Positions 43,923 through 53,013 of a stretch of DNA of 64,000 bases are shown here, piece after piece. Each line of letters opens with the position of its first letter. The stretch's first letter is position 1. Below the pieces are notes generated by a model, which made no database searches, was not told where the DNA came from, and worked only from the letters and a program-made list of their open reading frames with translations. The position numbers and the translations under genes were made by a program. The DNA comes from Candidatus Segatella intestinihominis (GTDB lineage Bacteria > Bacteroidota > Bacteroidia > Bacteroidales > Bacteroidaceae), in assembly GCA_900548535.1 (NCBI GenBank), contig URLG01000003.1, positions 1 to 64,000 of the forward strand. Reading direction: 5' to 3'.

Positions 43923-43965
43923 TTTCAACACGGAAAAGATACAATTATTAGCAATCGTCCTCATA

Positions 43966-44961
43966 TCAATTTTCCAAGAATCTTTCCACATCCGCCTGAA
44001 TCTTCTGGAATTCGGGAGAAAATTGGTAAAAGGTATTCTTCTTCATCATCATTTTCACTTTTCCAAGACTGTTCTCATAGCATGCCATCTCGGTACGAGC
44101 TTGGGCGGAATGGATGGACTGGTCACGGATTTCGTTCTCTCGCTCATTGCGAAGATTATTGCAGACAGATTCCACGATTGGGCTCACCACCAAATCGAAG
44201 AGATGATGACCCTGAATGAAGAGATAGGTATTATGCTCATGGATTCCCAACCTATTCAGAAATTCTGCCTCAGCAGCTAATTCTTGCTTCAATTTAGGAA
44301 ATCTACGTTCCAGTTGGAATATCTTAGCCCTCACTTTCTTCTTCAGATAATTGATGGCCCAGTCTGGCTCCTTGATTCTTACAGCCGGCAGCACTATCAC
44401 CTTGTTGAACTCCGCCATATCGAAGTGCATCGTCATCCTGCGACGGCGCACAAAGGCTATGTGCCAAACAAAAAGCGGCCATATCGCTTGGGAATAAGCA
44501 TCGAGGAAACGCTCAAAATCAAAGATGTTGTGGTCATTGAGCGTTACCATCACACAGGTTTCATGCAATCCCTTGGCATAGCACTGATAGTTTTCGATGG
44601 CATAGGCGTATGTATGGAAGATATAAGGATTCTCCAACATCTGCTTCGACATCTCTGTATCGCCCTGCTGGATATAATCATAGTCGGCATCCACACAAGC
44701 TATCATATCCTTACCCAATCCCTTGAGCATATTGGAAATGGCAGCTTTCTTGCCTCGATCCAGATGCTGATTGCGAGAAGGGAGCATGATGTCAAACTGT
44801 ATCTTCTCATTCTCAAACCTGCCCAATACCGAACGCCAAAAGAATACATCATCATAGCTCTCGACATAAGCCACAATCTTACGCCGAGCCTTCTTCGAGG
44901 TCATCATGTTGGCAGCCTCGAAGTAGAGGGAGTTGATATTATCGGTTAAACGTTTAGCCAT
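43966..44961 (-). CDS. DUF4435/TOPRIM-like protein (AriB-like)
   Basis: 331 residues from MAKRLTDNINSLYF (ATG 44961). The frame runs 18 codons further upstream, but those codons come from a heptad repeat and are not credible. The TOPRIM-type acidic residues are visible: E34 in VAYVESYDD, and the DxD D91/D93 in MIACVDADYDYI, with G81 and K84 between them. DUF4435 is the family of AriB, the effector nuclease of the PARIS anti-phage system. The gene pairs with the AAA ATPase 81 bp upstream on the same strand, as AriB does with AriA. Assignment to PARIS is inferred from family and pairing, not shown. Confidence 0.78.
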   Translation of the reverse strand: MAKRLTDNINSLYFEAANMMTSKKARRKIVAYVESYDDVFFWRSVLGRFENEKIQFDIMLPSRNQHLDRGKKAAISNMLKGLGKDMIACVDADYDYIQQGDTEMSKQMLENPYIFHTYAYAIENYQCYAKGLHETCVMVTLNDHNIFDFERFLDAYSQAIWPLFVWHIAFVRRRRMTMHFDMAEFNKVIVLPAVRIKEPDWAINYLKKKVRAKIFQLERRFPKLKQELAAEAEFLNRLGIHEHNTYLFIQGHHLFDLVVSPIVESVCNNLRNERENEIRDQSIHSAQARTEMACYENSLGKVKMMMKKNTFYQFSPEFQKIQADVERFLEN

Positions 44962-44970
44962 AATACTTTT

Positions 44971-45042
44971 AATTAATAATTTATAATGTACAATGTACAA
45001 TGACCCATTATACATTGTACATTATTAATTGTACATTATTAA
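44971..45042. repeat. Heptad/palindromic AT-rich repeat between the AAA and DUF4435 genes
   Basis: Built of 7-bp steps such as AATGTAC and TACATTA, it forms a 20-bp inverted repeat (44983-45002 with 45006-45025, one mismatch, 3-nt loop). It fills the whole gap between the two genes and creates the false N-terminal extension of the DUF4435 frame. Confidence 0.8.
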
Positions 45043-45861
45043 TTACGAAATCGTGATGTCGCTCACATCCGTCACCCGGTCGGTCCAGCCATTCATAACC
45101 ACAGCTGGACTGTGGGTGGTCATGATAATCTGGATGTTAGGATTGAGTTGCAAGACCAATCCGATGAGCTGCTTCTGCCACTCGAAGTGAAGGCTGATTT
45201 CTGGCTCGTCCATAAAGAGCACGTAAGGCTGATTATCCTCTACCAATACGGTGAGGAGGATGGCAAGAATCTGCTTCTCACCGGCAGAGAGCTGATAAGG
45301 CAAGAGCTGCTCGCCCATCTGATTGAAGCGAATCTCATTGGCTGTACGAATGATGGTCTTGCCCGTATCCTTGAAAAGGCTGTCCACGATGTCATGGAAG
45401 AGTCTCTTTGGTTCGCTCAGGGCTTGCGCCTTCTGGGCAGCATCGGGCTCGCCACTTTGGAGCACAGCGATGATGCGATTGCCTATGTTCACTTGATAAT
45501 CCAGGAACTTGCGTTGTAGCTGGAAGAGCTGCCAGTCCAGTTCGGTAACCAATGATAGGTCTAGCTTATTGATCATCTCTGCATTCATCAAAGGGCGATC
45601 CACCGAGCGAATCACATCAAAGCGAATCCACTTAGCCTCCTCAGGCTCCACCTGCACATGGACCCCCTTGAGCAGATGGCTAGGGAATTCGCCACCGGCA
45701 GAAAGTCCCTTTACCACCTTATTTAATATCGTACTCTTACCCACGCCATTCACACCACTGAGGATATTGACGCGACGATCCAGGTTCCAAAGGATATGTT
45801 TGGTACCACTCCATAGAGAATCTATCTCTATCTGCTTGATATAATCGGCATATTTCTGCAT
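45043..45861 (-). CDS. ABC-type AAA ATPase (AriA-like partner of DUF4435)
   Basis: A 272-residue soluble ATPase of the SMC/ABC-like AAA class. It has Walker A GVNGVGKST (36-44), a signature LSAGEKQ (191-197), Walker B VLFMDEPEIS (214-223) and the switch His H250 in TTHSPAV. There are no membrane segments. The first gene of a two-gene unit with the DUF4435 protein, it is read from a -7 box at 45923-45931. In PARIS the ATPase AriA forms a cage that releases AriB when a phage anti-restriction protein is sensed. This protein is shorter than typical AriA (which I recall as above 400 residues), so it may be a distinct minimal version or an unrelated pair. Confidence 0.8.
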   Translation of the reverse strand: MQKYADYIKQIEIDSLWSGTKHILWNLDRRVNILSGVNGVGKSTILNKVVKGLSAGGEFPSHLLKGVHVQVEPEEAKWIRFDVIRSVDRPLMNAEMINKLDLSLVTELDWQLFQLQRKFLDYQVNIGNRIIAVLQSGEPDAAQKAQALSEPKRLFHDIVDSLFKDTGKTIIRTANEIRFNQMGEQLLPYQLSAGEKQILAILLTVLVEDNQPYVLFMDEPEISLHFEWQKQLIGLVLQLNPNIQIIMTTHSPAVVMNGWTDRVTDVSDITIS

Positions 45862-45922
45862 AAGGCTATTGTTTTTAGGGTGAATTAGGGGAAATTACTC
45901 CCCATACACCATGTTTCTAAGC

Positions 45923-45931
45923 GCAAATATA
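45923..45931 (-). promoter_or_regulatory. -7 box for the AAA-DUF4435 pair
   Basis: TATATTTGC on the minus strand, 62 bp upstream of the AAA gene. Confidence 0.55.
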
Positions 45932-45952
45932 CTCATTTTCCTCGAAATTTAG

Positions 45953-45961
45953 TACCTTTGC
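45953..45961 (+). promoter_or_regulatory. -7 box for the EamA transporter
   Basis: TACCTTTGC on the plus strand, 74 bp before the ATG at 46035. It is divergent from the AAA gene promoter. Confidence 0.6.
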
Positions 45962-46034
45962 ACTCGATTTTAATAATAAATAAGGGAAAATAGTCTAATA
46001 ATACAGATATAATAGACAAAAATAATAAAATAAA

Positions 46035-46955
46035 ATGGATAACAAAAGACCTCTTATCGCCCACTTGTGCCTCTTCTGTTCTGGTGCATTCTGGGGACTG
46101 ATGGCGCCTGTTGGAAAGGATGCGATGATGCACGGCATCGATGGCATCGACCTCGTGAGCTTCCGTGTGTTGGGTGGTGCCATTCTCTTTTGGCTCACCT
46201 CATTGTTTACCAAGAAAGAGCATGTACCGGTAAAGGACATCTTCATGTTTGCTGCAGCAGGCATCTTCGCTCTCGTGTTCAATCAGTGTTCGTACACCAT
46301 CGGACTGAACATGACTTCGCCTAGCAATTCCAGCATCATGACCACCTCCATGCCTATCTTCGCCATGATTCTCTCTTTCTTCATCTTGAAAGAGCCTATC
46401 ACCTGGAAGAAGGCTGTCGGCGTATTGATGGGATGTGCCGGTGCCATCATCATCATCACCACCAGTGCCACTTCGGGCAATGCCAAGGTGGGCAATATCT
46501 GGGGCGACTTGCTCTGTATGTCGGCGCAGCTTTCCTTCGCCCTCTATCTGGCACTCTTCAAGAACCTACTGTCGAAGTATTCGCTCTTCACCATCAACAA
46601 GTGGATGTTTACCTGGGCCACATTGATAATCTGGCCATTCACCATCGGTCATGTGGGAGCCATCGACTTCGCCAATGTTCCGATGAGCACCTGGTGGGAA
46701 GCTGGCTACGTCATCTTCTTCGGCACCTACATGGGTTATATCTGCATGATGATTGGTCAGAAGACCTTGCGCCCTACCGTGGTATCCGTATATAATTACG
46801 TACAGCCATTGGTATCCGTAACCGTCAGTGTATTAGCCGGTCTTGCCGTATTCAAGGGCATGCAGGCCATCGCTGCCGTCCTCATTTTCTCTGGCGTATG
46901 GCTCGTAGTGAAGAGTAAGTCGAAGAGAGATATGGAAATAAAAACAAAAGATTAA
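46035..46955 (+). CDS. DMT superfamily (EamA) transporter
   Basis: 306 residues with about ten hydrophobic helices arranged as two EamA repeats. The first ends near MGCAGAIIIITTSAT and the second has the matching AGLAVFKGMQAIAAVLIFSGVWLVVKS. A CSYTIGLNMTSPSNSSIMTT segment at about 90-109 is typical of the family. Members export amino acids, metabolites or nucleotide precursors from the cytoplasm; the substrate here is unknown. It is a single gene facing the lactate permease, with a shared hairpin between them. Confidence 0.85.
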   Translation: MDNKRPLIAHLCLFCSGAFWGLMAPVGKDAMMHGIDGIDLVSFRVLGGAILFWLTSLFTKKEHVPVKDIFMFAAAGIFALVFNQCSYTIGLNMTSPSNSSIMTTSMPIFAMILSFFILKEPITWKKAVGVLMGCAGAIIIITTSATSGNAKVGNIWGDLLCMSAQLSFALYLALFKNLLSKYSLFTINKWMFTWATLIIWPFTIGHVGAIDFANVPMSTWWEAGYVIFFGTYMGYICMMIGQKTLRPTVVSVYNYVQPLVSVTVSVLAGLAVFKGMQAIAAVLIFSGVWLVVKSKSKRDMEIKTKD

Positions 46956-46980
46956 TATAAAGTTATATAACTGTAAGTGT

Positions 46981-47018
46981 CCCCATTTGAGTCTGAATCA
47001 TAACCCAAATGGGGGCCT
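46981..47018. terminator. Terminator between EamA and lactate permease genes
   Basis: CCCCATTTG (46981-46989) pairs with CAAATGGGG (47006-47014) across a 16-nt loop, followed by GGCCTTTTG. It is placed between convergent genes. Confidence 0.6.
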
Positions 47019-47063
47019 TTTGTTATTTGAGTACAAAAAATACTTGGGCAAATGATTTACTTT

Positions 47064-48644
47064 CTAGCACCCGAAAAATACCATCAAGCCACCCAATACG
47101 ATATACATCACAGCGTATGGGATGGCGGAGCGGAGGATTTCACCATCCTTGCCCTGCATATCGCAAGCGGCAGTGGCGATGGCGATGCTCTGCGGACTAA
47201 TCATCTTGCCGCCCGTTGCACCCGTGGTATTGGCTGCCACCAACCAATTGCTCTCGCTACCCTGCATACCAAAGTAAGTACCCTGCCCCGTCATACCGAG
47301 CTGGTTGGCAACATGAGCCTGAAGTTTGGCAAAGAGGATATTGGATGAGGTATCTGAACCCGTAACGAAGGTACCGATGGCACCAATCATCGGAGCTACC
47401 AATGGATAATAATCGCCCGTAACAGCCACCAATCCAGAGGCGATGGCAGTTATCATGCCACAATAATTCATCACGCTTGCCAAGGCTATCAAGGAGCAGA
47501 TGGTAACCACCGTCTTGCGCAGGTTCACCGTGGTGCGAGCCAAGATAACCATCAACTTCTTGATGCTCAATCCCTGTATCAATCCACCTATCGTGGCTCC
47601 CAAGAAGAGCATCAAGCCCGCATTCGATATCCAGCCAAACTTAAAGGTGGAATCCAATACCGGCAGATGAACCTCGCTCACGAGATGTGATTTCAAAAAC
47701 TGATTGACAGGAGGGCACAACGCTCCCGATACCAAGATGAATACTAATATAAATAGGTATACGCTCCATGCCTTGAAGCTCTCGCCCAGGGTGAAAGTCT
47801 CCTTATCTTGCACCTTGCTCTTGCGAGCGAATATCTTGGTATAAGCGATGATGGCGATGATGGCAGCCAAAGAACCGATGATAGCTGGCGTCTCCGAACC
47901 AAGATAATAGCCACAAACAAACTGCACCACCACGCTGATGATGCCCACCCAAAGGGAGATAATGAGATTCTTGATGAGATTTTTCTTATCCGTCAGAGTG
48001 AGGATGACAAAAGGAAGGATGATGAAGAGCGGAGCCAACTGGATGATGGCGAAGGCGGAAGTCTCGCAAATCTGCGCTGCTGATGCCGAACCGCTTACCG
48101 AAACCTCATTACAGAGCGTGGTGACTGGCACTCCTACCGCTCCAAAGCCCGTAGCCACGGTATTGCCGATGAGCGATACCAAAGCCGAGAACATAGGTTT
48201 GAATCCCAATCCGATGAGGATGGCGGCAGGGATAGCCACAGCCGTTCCAAATCCAGCCATACCTTCGAGCAATCCGCCAAAGCCCCAAACAAGCATCAAC
48301 ACAAGCAATCCCTTATCATCTGTTATCGAGGTAAACTGCTTCTTGATAACCTCTATCTGCTTGCTTTCCACCAAGATATTATAGCTGTATATCGCCATCA
48401 AGATGATGATGAGAATCGGGAAGACTGCCTTTAAGAGACCTTCCACCACAGCCCATCCCGTGAGGGCGATGATGCTATCCGCCACATGATTTTCGGGAAT
48501 CATTCCCAAGGGAGATGCCACGAAGAGCGAAAGCAAAACGGTTACGATAAGAGTGGCGAGCGCACTCTTATGACCTGCCATCTTGAAACCAAGCATCAAG
48601 ACAAACAGCAATACGATGGGTACAATAGAAACAATAGATGCCAT
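47064..48644 (-). CDS. L-lactate permease (LctP family)
   Basis: A 526-residue polytopic inner-membrane protein of the lactate permease family (LctP/LldP), which moves lactate (or glycolate) with protons. Diagnostic segments are LVWGFGGLLEGMAGFGTAVA (about 119-138), the following AAILIGLGFKP, VATGFGAVGVPVTTL near 165-179, and the C-terminal GTFVTGSDTSSNILFAKLQ near 428. There are about 13 or 14 hydrophobic helices. No lactate dehydrogenase gene is nearby. It is a monocistronic gene with a -7 box at 48712-48720. Confidence 0.92.
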   Translation of the reverse strand: MASIVSIVPIVLLFVLMLGFKMAGHKSALATLIVTVLLSLFVASPLGMIPENHVADSIIALTGWAVVEGLLKAVFPILIIILMAIYSYNILVESKQIEVIKKQFTSITDDKGLLVLMLVWGFGGLLEGMAGFGTAVAIPAAILIGLGFKPMFSALVSLIGNTVATGFGAVGVPVTTLCNEVSVSGSASAAQICETSAFAIIQLAPLFIILPFVILTLTDKKNLIKNLIISLWVGIISVVVQFVCGYYLGSETPAIIGSLAAIIAIIAYTKIFARKSKVQDKETFTLGESFKAWSVYLFILVFILVSGALCPPVNQFLKSHLVSEVHLPVLDSTFKFGWISNAGLMLFLGATIGGLIQGLSIKKLMVILARTTVNLRKTVVTICSLIALASVMNYCGMITAIASGLVAVTGDYYPLVAPMIGAIGTFVTGSDTSSNILFAKLQAHVANQLGMTGQGTYFGMQGSESNWLVAANTTGATGGKMISPQSIAIATAACDMQGKDGEILRSAIPYAVMYIVLGGLMVFFGC

Positions 48645-48711
48645 AAGTTATCTGTATAATAAAAGTGTTATTAATATGTTAGTTGTTGCTTTACATCACA
48701 TAGATGATGAT

Positions 48712-48720
48712 GCAAAAATA
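48712..48720 (-). promoter_or_regulatory. -7 box for the lactate permease
   Basis: TATTTTTGC on the minus strand, 68 bp upstream of the start at 48644. The rest of the 364-bp gap to metY holds array D and the metY promoter. Confidence 0.55.
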
Positions 48721-48840
48721 AGCATTTCTGCTGAAAGCGCCAAAGAAAACTTATCTTTTTTCTTAATTTCTACCATAAAAATCCTGAAATGTCCCTATAT
48801 ATAATAAGGTGTAAAGCACATTTTTGGCTAAAAAATAGCC

Positions 48841-48886
48841 GAATACCACAAACGTGGTAGCCAGAATGCCACTACTGTGTGATTTC
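48841..48886. repeat. Two 23-bp tandem units (array D)
   Basis: GAATACCAC...GTGGTA and GAATGCCAC...GTGTGA start at 48841 and 48864. The first forms a TACCAC/GTGGTA hairpin. The array ends 20 bp before the metY -7 box, so it covers the -33 region. Confidence 0.55.
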
Positions 48887-48905
48887 CCAGATGGAAAAAT
48901 CGTAG

Positions 48906-48914
48906 TACCTTTGC
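48906..48914 (+). promoter_or_regulatory. -7 box for metY-cysK
   Basis: TACCTTTGC, giving a leader of about 90 nt before metY. I see no recognisable SAM riboswitch in that leader. Confidence 0.6.
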
Positions 48915-49008
48915 ACCGTCAATCAGAACAAACGCTTTGGCTGACGAATTTATATAAATGAATATAACTAGAGTATAAACAATTAAAATTAAAGAAAGGA
49001 CATAGATT

Positions 49009-50304
49009 ATGAGTACAGAAAAGAAGCTTCGCTTTGAGACACTTCAGTTGCACGTAGGTCAAGAGAACCCTGATCCAGCCACCGACGCTCGTGCGGTGCC
49101 TATCTACCAGACCACAAGTTATGTGTTCCGCAACTCTCAGCACGCTGCCGATAGATTCGGACTCCGTGACGCAGGTAACATCTATGGTCGCTTGACCAAC
49201 TCTACTCAGGGAGTGTTCGAGGATCGTGTAGCAGCCCTCGAAGGTGGTGTAGCAGGTTTGGCTGTCGCTTCTGGTGCAGCAGCTGTAACATACGCTCTCC
49301 AGAACATCGTACAGAATGGTGACCACATCGTTGCAGCCGACAACCTCTATGGTGGTTCTTTCAACCTCATCACACATACACTCAGCACACAGGGCGTTAC
49401 CAACACCATCGTTGACGTTCGCGACTTCGCTGCTGTTGAGGCTGCCATCCAGCCTAACACCAAGGTGCTCTATGCAGAGACCTTCGGCAACCCTAACTCA
49501 GATGTAACCGACATCGGCAAGCTAGCCGAGATTGCTCACCGTCATAACATCCCATTGATTATCGACAATACATTCGGCACCCCATACCTCATCCGTCCTA
49601 TCGAGCACGGAGCTGACATCGTAGTTCACTCAGCTACCAAGTTCATCGGCGGTCACGGTTCATCTCTCGGTGGTGTCATCGTAGATGGTGGTAAGTTCGA
49701 CTGGAAGGCAAATGCCGACAAGTTCCCTACCCTCGCTAAGCCAGACCCATCTTATCATGGTGCTATCTTCGCTGACGTAGCAGGTCCAGCTGCCTTCGTT
49801 ACACGTATCCGTGCGGTCATCCTTCGTGATACCGGTGCTACCATCAGCCCATTCAACGCTTGGATTTTGCTTCAGGGCTTGGAGACATTGAGCCTCCGTG
49901 TAGAGCGCCACGTACAGAATGCATTGAAGATTGTGGAGTACTTGGAGAAGAACCCTAAGGTAGCCAAGGTAAATCACCCATCCGTACCTACCCATCCAGA
50001 CCACGAGCTCTACAAGAAGCTCTATCCTAACGGTGCAGGCTCTATCTTCACCTTCGAGATCAAGGGCGGTCAGGAGCAGGCATGGGAGTTCATCGACCAC
50101 TTGCGCATCTTCTCACTCTTGGCTAATGTGGCAGACGTGAAGTCACTCGTTATCCACCCAGCCACCACCACCCACTCTCAGATGAGCCCAGAGGAGTTGG
50201 AGCAGCAGCACATCTATCCTTCTACCATCCGCTTGAGCGTAGGTATCGAGAATATCGACGACTTGCTGGAGGCTCTCGACGAGGCTTTCACTTACGTAAA
50301 GTAA
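49009..50304 (+). CDS. metY: O-acetylhomoserine sulfhydrylase MetY
   Basis: A 431-residue PLP enzyme of the Cys/Met metabolism family. It joins sulfide to O-acetylhomoserine to give homocysteine. It has the long form of the family, with the N-terminal RFETLQLHVGQENPDPATDARAVPIYQTTS order, SGAAAVTYALQNI near 88-100, IDNTFGTPYLIRP near 185-197 and the PLP lysine in HSATKFIGGHGSS (near 208-220). The long insertion (DGGKFDWK...SYHGAIFAD) separates MetY from cystathionine synthases. It is followed 67 bp later by cysK, with a heptad array filling the gap. Confidence 0.93.
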   Translation: MSTEKKLRFETLQLHVGQENPDPATDARAVPIYQTTSYVFRNSQHAADRFGLRDAGNIYGRLTNSTQGVFEDRVAALEGGVAGLAVASGAAAVTYALQNIVQNGDHIVAADNLYGGSFNLITHTLSTQGVTNTIVDVRDFAAVEAAIQPNTKVLYAETFGNPNSDVTDIGKLAEIAHRHNIPLIIDNTFGTPYLIRPIEHGADIVVHSATKFIGGHGSSLGGVIVDGGKFDWKANADKFPTLAKPDPSYHGAIFADVAGPAAFVTRIRAVILRDTGATISPFNAWILLQGLETLSLRVERHVQNALKIVEYLEKNPKVAKVNHPSVPTHPDHELYKKLYPNGAGSIFTFEIKGGQEQAWEFIDHLRIFSLLANVADVKSLVIHPATTTHSQMSPEELEQQHIYPSTIRLSVGIENIDDLLEALDEAFTYVK

Positions 50305-50360
50305 GGAATGTAGAATTTATAATGTATAATTATTAATTCTTAATTATCAATTATTAATTA
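50305..50360. repeat. Heptad repeat (NNAATTN steps), eight units between metY and cysK
   Basis: From the base after the metY stop the sequence falls into 7-bp units: GGAATGT, AGAATTT, ATAATGT, ATAATTA, TTAATTC, TTAATTA, TCAATTA, TTAATTA. It leaves only 11 bp before the cysK ATG. Confidence 0.75.
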
Positions 50361-50371
50361 AAAAGAACGCT

Positions 50372-51319
50372 ATGGCAAAGATATATAAGCAGATAACCGA
50401 CCTGATCGGTAATACCCCTTTGGTGGAGCTGAGCAAGTACTCAGCCTCCAAGGGCTTGGAGAATCCAGTAATCGCTAAGGTAGAATTTTTCAATCCTGGC
50501 GGCAGCGTAAAGGACCGTATCGCATTCGCTATGATAGAGGATGCAGAGAAGAAGGGACTCTTGAAACCAGGAGCCACCATCATCGAACCTACCAGTGGTA
50601 ACACCGGTGTGGGCTTGGCATTGGTATCAGCCGTCAAGGGCTATCACCTCATCCTCACCATGCCTGAGACCATGAGTATCGAGCGCCGCAACTTGGTGAA
50701 GGCTTACGGCGCACAGGTTAAGTTGACCAGTGGCAAGGACGGTATGCCTGGAGCTATCAAGGCAGCCGAGGAATTGAGAGATTCCATCCCAGGCTCAGTT
50801 ATCTTAGAGCAGTTTGAGAATCCAGCCAACCCAGCCAAGCACTATGAGACCACAGGTCCTGAGATTTGGGCTGACACAGATGGCGAGATCGACATCTTCG
50901 TAGCTGGCGTAGGTACAGGCGGTACCATCTGTGGTATCGGCAAGTATCTGAAGGAGCAGAACCCTAACGTGAAGATTATCGCCGTAGAGCCTGCCACATC
51001 TCCAGTATTGAATGGCGGTCAGAGCGGTCCTCACAAGATTCAGGGCATCGGAGCTGGCTTCATCCCTAAGACTTACTCTGCCGAGTACATCGACGAGGTA
51101 TATGATGTGCAGAATGATGATGCCATCAAGGCAGGTCGCGAGTTGGCACAGACCGAGGGTCTCTTAGTAGGTATCTCTTCTGGTGCCGCAGCCTTCGCAG
51201 CCACCGAGATAGCTAAACGTCCAGAAAACAAAGGTAAGAAGATTGTAGCGCTCTTGCCAGATACAGGCGAGCGTTATCTGAGTACCGTACTCTATGCTTT
51301 CGAGGAGTATCCTCTGTAA
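50372..51319 (+). CDS. cysK: Cysteine synthase A
   Basis: A 315-residue PLP enzyme (O-acetylserine sulfhydrylase) making cysteine from O-acetylserine and sulfide. The PLP lysine is in [14 protein letters not shown] (about 36-49). The substrate loop [11 protein letters not shown] is near 70-80, and the phosphate-binding glycine loop [12 protein letters not shown] near 178-189. SSGAAAFAA near 268 is the cofactor Ser region. The length is standard for CysK. It is the second gene of a sulfur-assimilation pair with metY and ends at a hairpin. Confidence 0.94.
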   Translation: MAKIYKQITDLIGNTPLVELSKYSASKGLENPVIAKVEFFNPGGSVKDRIAFAMIEDAEKKGLLKPGATIIEPTSGNTGVGLALVSAVKGYHLILTMPETMSIERRNLVKAYGAQVKLTSGKDGMPGAIKAAEELRDSIPGSVILEQFENPANPAKHYETTGPEIWADTDGEIDIFVAGVGTGGTICGIGKYLKEQNPNVKIIAVEPATSPVLNGGQSGPHKIQGIGAGFIPKTYSAEYIDEVYDVQNDDAIKAGRELAQTEGLLVGISSGAAAFAATEIAKRPENKGKKIVALLPDTGERYLSTVLYAFEEYPL

Positions 51320-51349
51320 AGCAATATGTTCTATTAATTAAATAGAATT

Positions 51350-51388
51350 CCCTCGCTTAGCGATAAGCGGGGGAAAACTGTTTTTTCA
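51350..51388 (+). terminator. Terminator after cysK
   Basis: CCCTCGCTTA (51350-51359) pairs with TAAGCGGGGG (51364-51373), one G-U pair and a GCGA tetraloop, followed by AAAACTGTTTTTTC. A nearby GGGGAAAAC/GTTTTCCCC inverted repeat (about 51370-51422) may end the convergent lipoprotein transcript. Confidence 0.7.
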
Positions 51389-51430
51389 TAACCGAAACTG
51401 TCCCTATCTGAGACTGTTTTCCCCACCTTA

Positions 51431-52729
51431 TTAATAATAGCTAATATAGCGTTTTTCTACCCAGGCACCACTATCTGATCTCTTTATAGAACGCTTGGTC
51501 CAATTGCCATATTTATCGAAAGACTCATACTTATAGTTGGTGACGATATGTTCCTTGGTAGGCTCATCCGCACCCTCTTCTGTATAGGAGCCATCTTGAA
51601 CTTCCTTTGTGACATAGCCATTCTCGTCATAAGAGAAAGTTGTTGTCTTGTTTTCGTCACTCCCATCACAGACAATTTTTGAAACCCAACCCGTCTTGGC
51701 ATCATAGGAAATGGTGTAAGTATAGTAAGCATAATTTTCCTCTATTTGATAGCCAATAATACGCTTTTCGGAATCACGCTTAACATCTGTGCAGAAAGCA
51801 GAAAGCTTTTTGGCGTCTCTTGATTCCCACTTCCCGTTTTCAGTAAATTGATAGGTGAAAGTTCTTGTACCATCACAAAATTCGGTAAAGGACTTTACAG
51901 GACCTCTCAATTCGAAATATGCCAGGTCCACAAGTCCTGGTTTGTTCTTGTCCACGTCCTCTTGCTTTTCCTCAGCCTTGGCTTCATCCTTGGCTTGATC
52001 CTTAGCGTCAAGGAAATCATCAAAAGAGCTGAGCTCCACAATACCAGCTTCACTCAATGACTTAACCAACTCCTGACTATTCCGCTTGAAACTTTCAAGA
52101 AGCCCCAGTGATTCCTTGCCATCAACCACCTTGATTTTCACAGCCTTATCGAGAGCATACAAACTAAATTTCATAATGTCTCGATCCTTGTTTTTCTTTA
52201 TATTCAGAGGAAAGGTCATATTAATCTCTGAGTGGTTACTGTAATCAGAGAGAAGCGTGCCGAAGAATACGACAGAATCCTTGTCATTCAAGAAAAAGCA
52301 AAAAATAGCTGATGGCTTTTTGCCACTATATTTCATCTCCAGCTTAACCTTAGGAGTATTATCCTTATGATTGAGGCTGATATCAAAATCTTTCACCTGA
52401 AGATATGCACTGGATAGTCCATACTCCTCTGGAGCAACAACAGGAATCTCACGATTGGAGCTTTTCAAAAGATTTTCCACAAAATCGGAACCTTCAACAT
52501 ACTTCGCCCACTGCTCCTGATATTTGTTGACTATCTCGCCTTGTTTGCTGGCATTATCCTCAAACTCCAGCTCATCAGCGCACTGCTTACTCAAGTCACA
52601 ATATTTGAGTAAGAACTGGGGAAAATCTCCCAACATACCCTTGCCAGTCATTTCGACATCACTGCTACCACAAGAGGTAAAGAACATACATGCCAAAAGC
52701 ACCCAATAGAACAAATTGTACTTTTTCAT
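51431..52729 (-). CDS. Lipoprotein of unknown function
   Basis: 432 residues with a lipoprotein signal (MKKYNLFYWVLLACMFFTSC, lipobox Cys at 20, then GSSDVE), so it is probably anchored in the outer membrane. The middle region includes a charged, Lys/Glu-rich stretch (KDQAKDEAKAEEKQEDVDKN, about 246-265). The C-terminal 150 residues are beta-rich with YD-like strands (FTYQFTENGKW, YTYTISYDAKTGWVSKIV, TTFSYDENGYVTKEV, YKYESFDKYGNWTKR), as in short RHS/YD-type repeats. I do not recognise the family and assign no function. A -7 box, TACATTTGT on the minus strand, lies at 52776-52784. Confidence 0.75.
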   Translation of the reverse strand: MKKYNLFYWVLLACMFFTSCGSSDVEMTGKGMLGDFPQFLLKYCDLSKQCADELEFEDNASKQGEIVNKYQEQWAKYVEGSDFVENLLKSSNREIPVVAPEEYGLSSAYLQVKDFDISLNHKDNTPKVKLEMKYSGKKPSAIFCFFLNDKDSVVFFGTLLSDYSNHSEINMTFPLNIKKNKDRDIMKFSLYALDKAVKIKVVDGKESLGLLESFKRNSQELVKSLSEAGIVELSSFDDFLDAKDQAKDEAKAEEKQEDVDKNKPGLVDLAYFELRGPVKSFTEFCDGTRTFTYQFTENGKWESRDAKKLSAFCTDVKRDSEKRIIGYQIEENYAYYTYTISYDAKTGWVSKIVCDGSDENKTTTFSYDENGYVTKEVQDGSYTEEGADEPTKEHIVTNYKYESFDKYGNWTKRSIKRSDSGAWVEKRYISYY

Positions 52730-52970
52730 AAGCTAAATCAATTTAGTTGTTTATAATCAAGAAAATAACTCGTCCACAAATGTATAAACAATTTCACGAA
52801 CCACCAAATTTTTAGCTAACTTTTTTCAGTTTTATCTACATTTTTCTGCTTTTCACTGATTTTTCTGAATGATATTGCTGTTTGTTGCATGATAAAGGAG
52901 CAAATCAGCCCTATTAGAATATCAGCATAGAAAAAGAGCTGAAATATTGGGCAGTATCAAATAAAAGACT

Positions 52971-53013
52971 TATCTTTGCATTACATAAAATATGTAACAT
53001 AAAATATGTAATG
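52971..53013 (+). promoter_or_regulatory. Orphan -7 box followed by a palindromic repeat
   Basis: TATCTTTGC (52971-52979) is a perfect -7 box, but no convincing plus-strand gene follows, only a possible 17-codon ORF at 53011-53064. It is joined to two direct copies of ACATAAAATATGTA inside a CATTACAT/ATGTAATG inverted repeat (52979-53013). Confidence 0.45.

Noticed and set aside
47009..47348. Small plus-strand frames opposite the lactate permease 3' end
   Set aside because: They are antisense to a well-supported gene and have no domain.
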